A stretch of DNA of 6,187 nucleotides from NCBI GenBank assembly GCA_015522345.1, contig WAML01000129.1, positions 1 to 6,187 on the forward strand. The letters run 5' to 3'. Positions 5,977-6,187 of this stretch are shown here, piece after piece. This DNA comes from Desulfurococcales archaeon. GTDB taxonomy: Archaea > Thermoproteota > Thermoprotei_A > Sulfolobales > Desulfurococcaceae. Position numbers and translations under genes: made by a program. The notes beneath the pieces were generated by a model, which saw nothing but the letters and a program-made list of their open reading frames with translations, did no database searches and was not told where the DNA came from. Within the stretch, counting starts at the first letter, position 1. Each line of letters opens with the position of its first letter.

Positions 5977-6187
5977 AATGATTATATAGAAATTAGCAAA
6001 AAATACTACAAGAAACTACTAGACCTATTAGAGGAGTATAAGAGAGAACTTTATAGATATAATAGAGAAATTTCTCCTACTGGATACTATCTAAAACCAT
6101 ATCATATGGTTGTAAAAAAGAGTAGTAAAGGAAAGACAAAGTATATATATTATGGGAGATATTGGTACAAGCTTCTATATCTAGGCA
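5974..6187 (+). CDS. Hypothetical basic, tyrosine-rich protein, truncated by window end
   Basis: The first 71 codons of a gene that continues past the window. I do not recognise a family with certainty. Residues 4-33 form a charged amphipathic helix (DYIEISKKYYKKLLDLLEEY and on), possibly coiled coil, followed by a Pro/Gly turn (SPTGYY) and then short strand-like segments rich in Tyr and Lys (KKSSKGKTKYIYYGRYWYKL). About 15 Tyr and 12 Lys in 71 residues make it strongly basic. The helix-then-hairpin plan recalls small archaeal proteins with a coiled coil followed by a YYY...GK..YIG strand pair; this is only a resemblance. A stop in frame at 5968-5970 makes ATG 5974 the only sensible start. 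No strong Shine-Dalgarno precedes it (GGGCTGATC is imperfect), and the start codon lies in the 3' stem of the C/D sRNA. Confidence 0.7.
   Translation, partial: MNDYIEISKKYYKKLLDLLEEYKRELYRYNREISPTGYYLKPYHMVVKKSSKGKTKYIYYGRYWYKLLYLG

Overview
The window looks like chromosomal DNA from an AT-rich, hyperthermophilic crenarchaeon. Desulfurococcales, and something near Staphylothermus, is my best guess; this is inference, not a match I could run. The reasons are an archaeal mevalonate kinase, an archaeal-type methionyl-tRNA synthetase, a box C/D guide RNA, TTTATAAA-type promoter boxes, Shine-Dalgarno sequences matching GAGGTGAT, several GTG starts, and heavy use of ATA and AGA/AGG codons.

Layout. 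The left half is on the + strand. It holds mevalonate kinase (65-1036, isoprenoid lipid synthesis), a 216-residue protein that looks like a shrunken, catalytically degenerate GHMP-kinase relative (1185-1835), and methionyl-tRNA synthetase (1923-3650). A 427-base stretch follows. It has no intact gene but carries the decayed C-terminal half of what looks like a PIN-domain (VapC-like) protein (about 3792-4024). On the - strand come nicotinate phosphoribosyltransferase (4078-5253, NAD salvage) and, upstream of it, a YjbQ/UPF0047 protein (5359-5772). The 201-base divergent region to the right holds the yjbQ promoter, a perfect 9-4-9 inverted repeat and a well-formed box C/D sRNA. The 3' stem strand of that RNA runs into the start codon of a last, truncated gene (5974 to the window end).

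The genes are mostly unrelated housekeeping functions (lipid precursor, translation, NAD), each with its own spacing and ribosome binding site, so I do not see one large operon. The items most worth attention are the C/D sRNA overlapping a start codon and the degenerate GHMP-like protein next to mevalonate kinase. I do not see a defence island, CRISPR array, insertion sequence or tRNA/rRNA gene.
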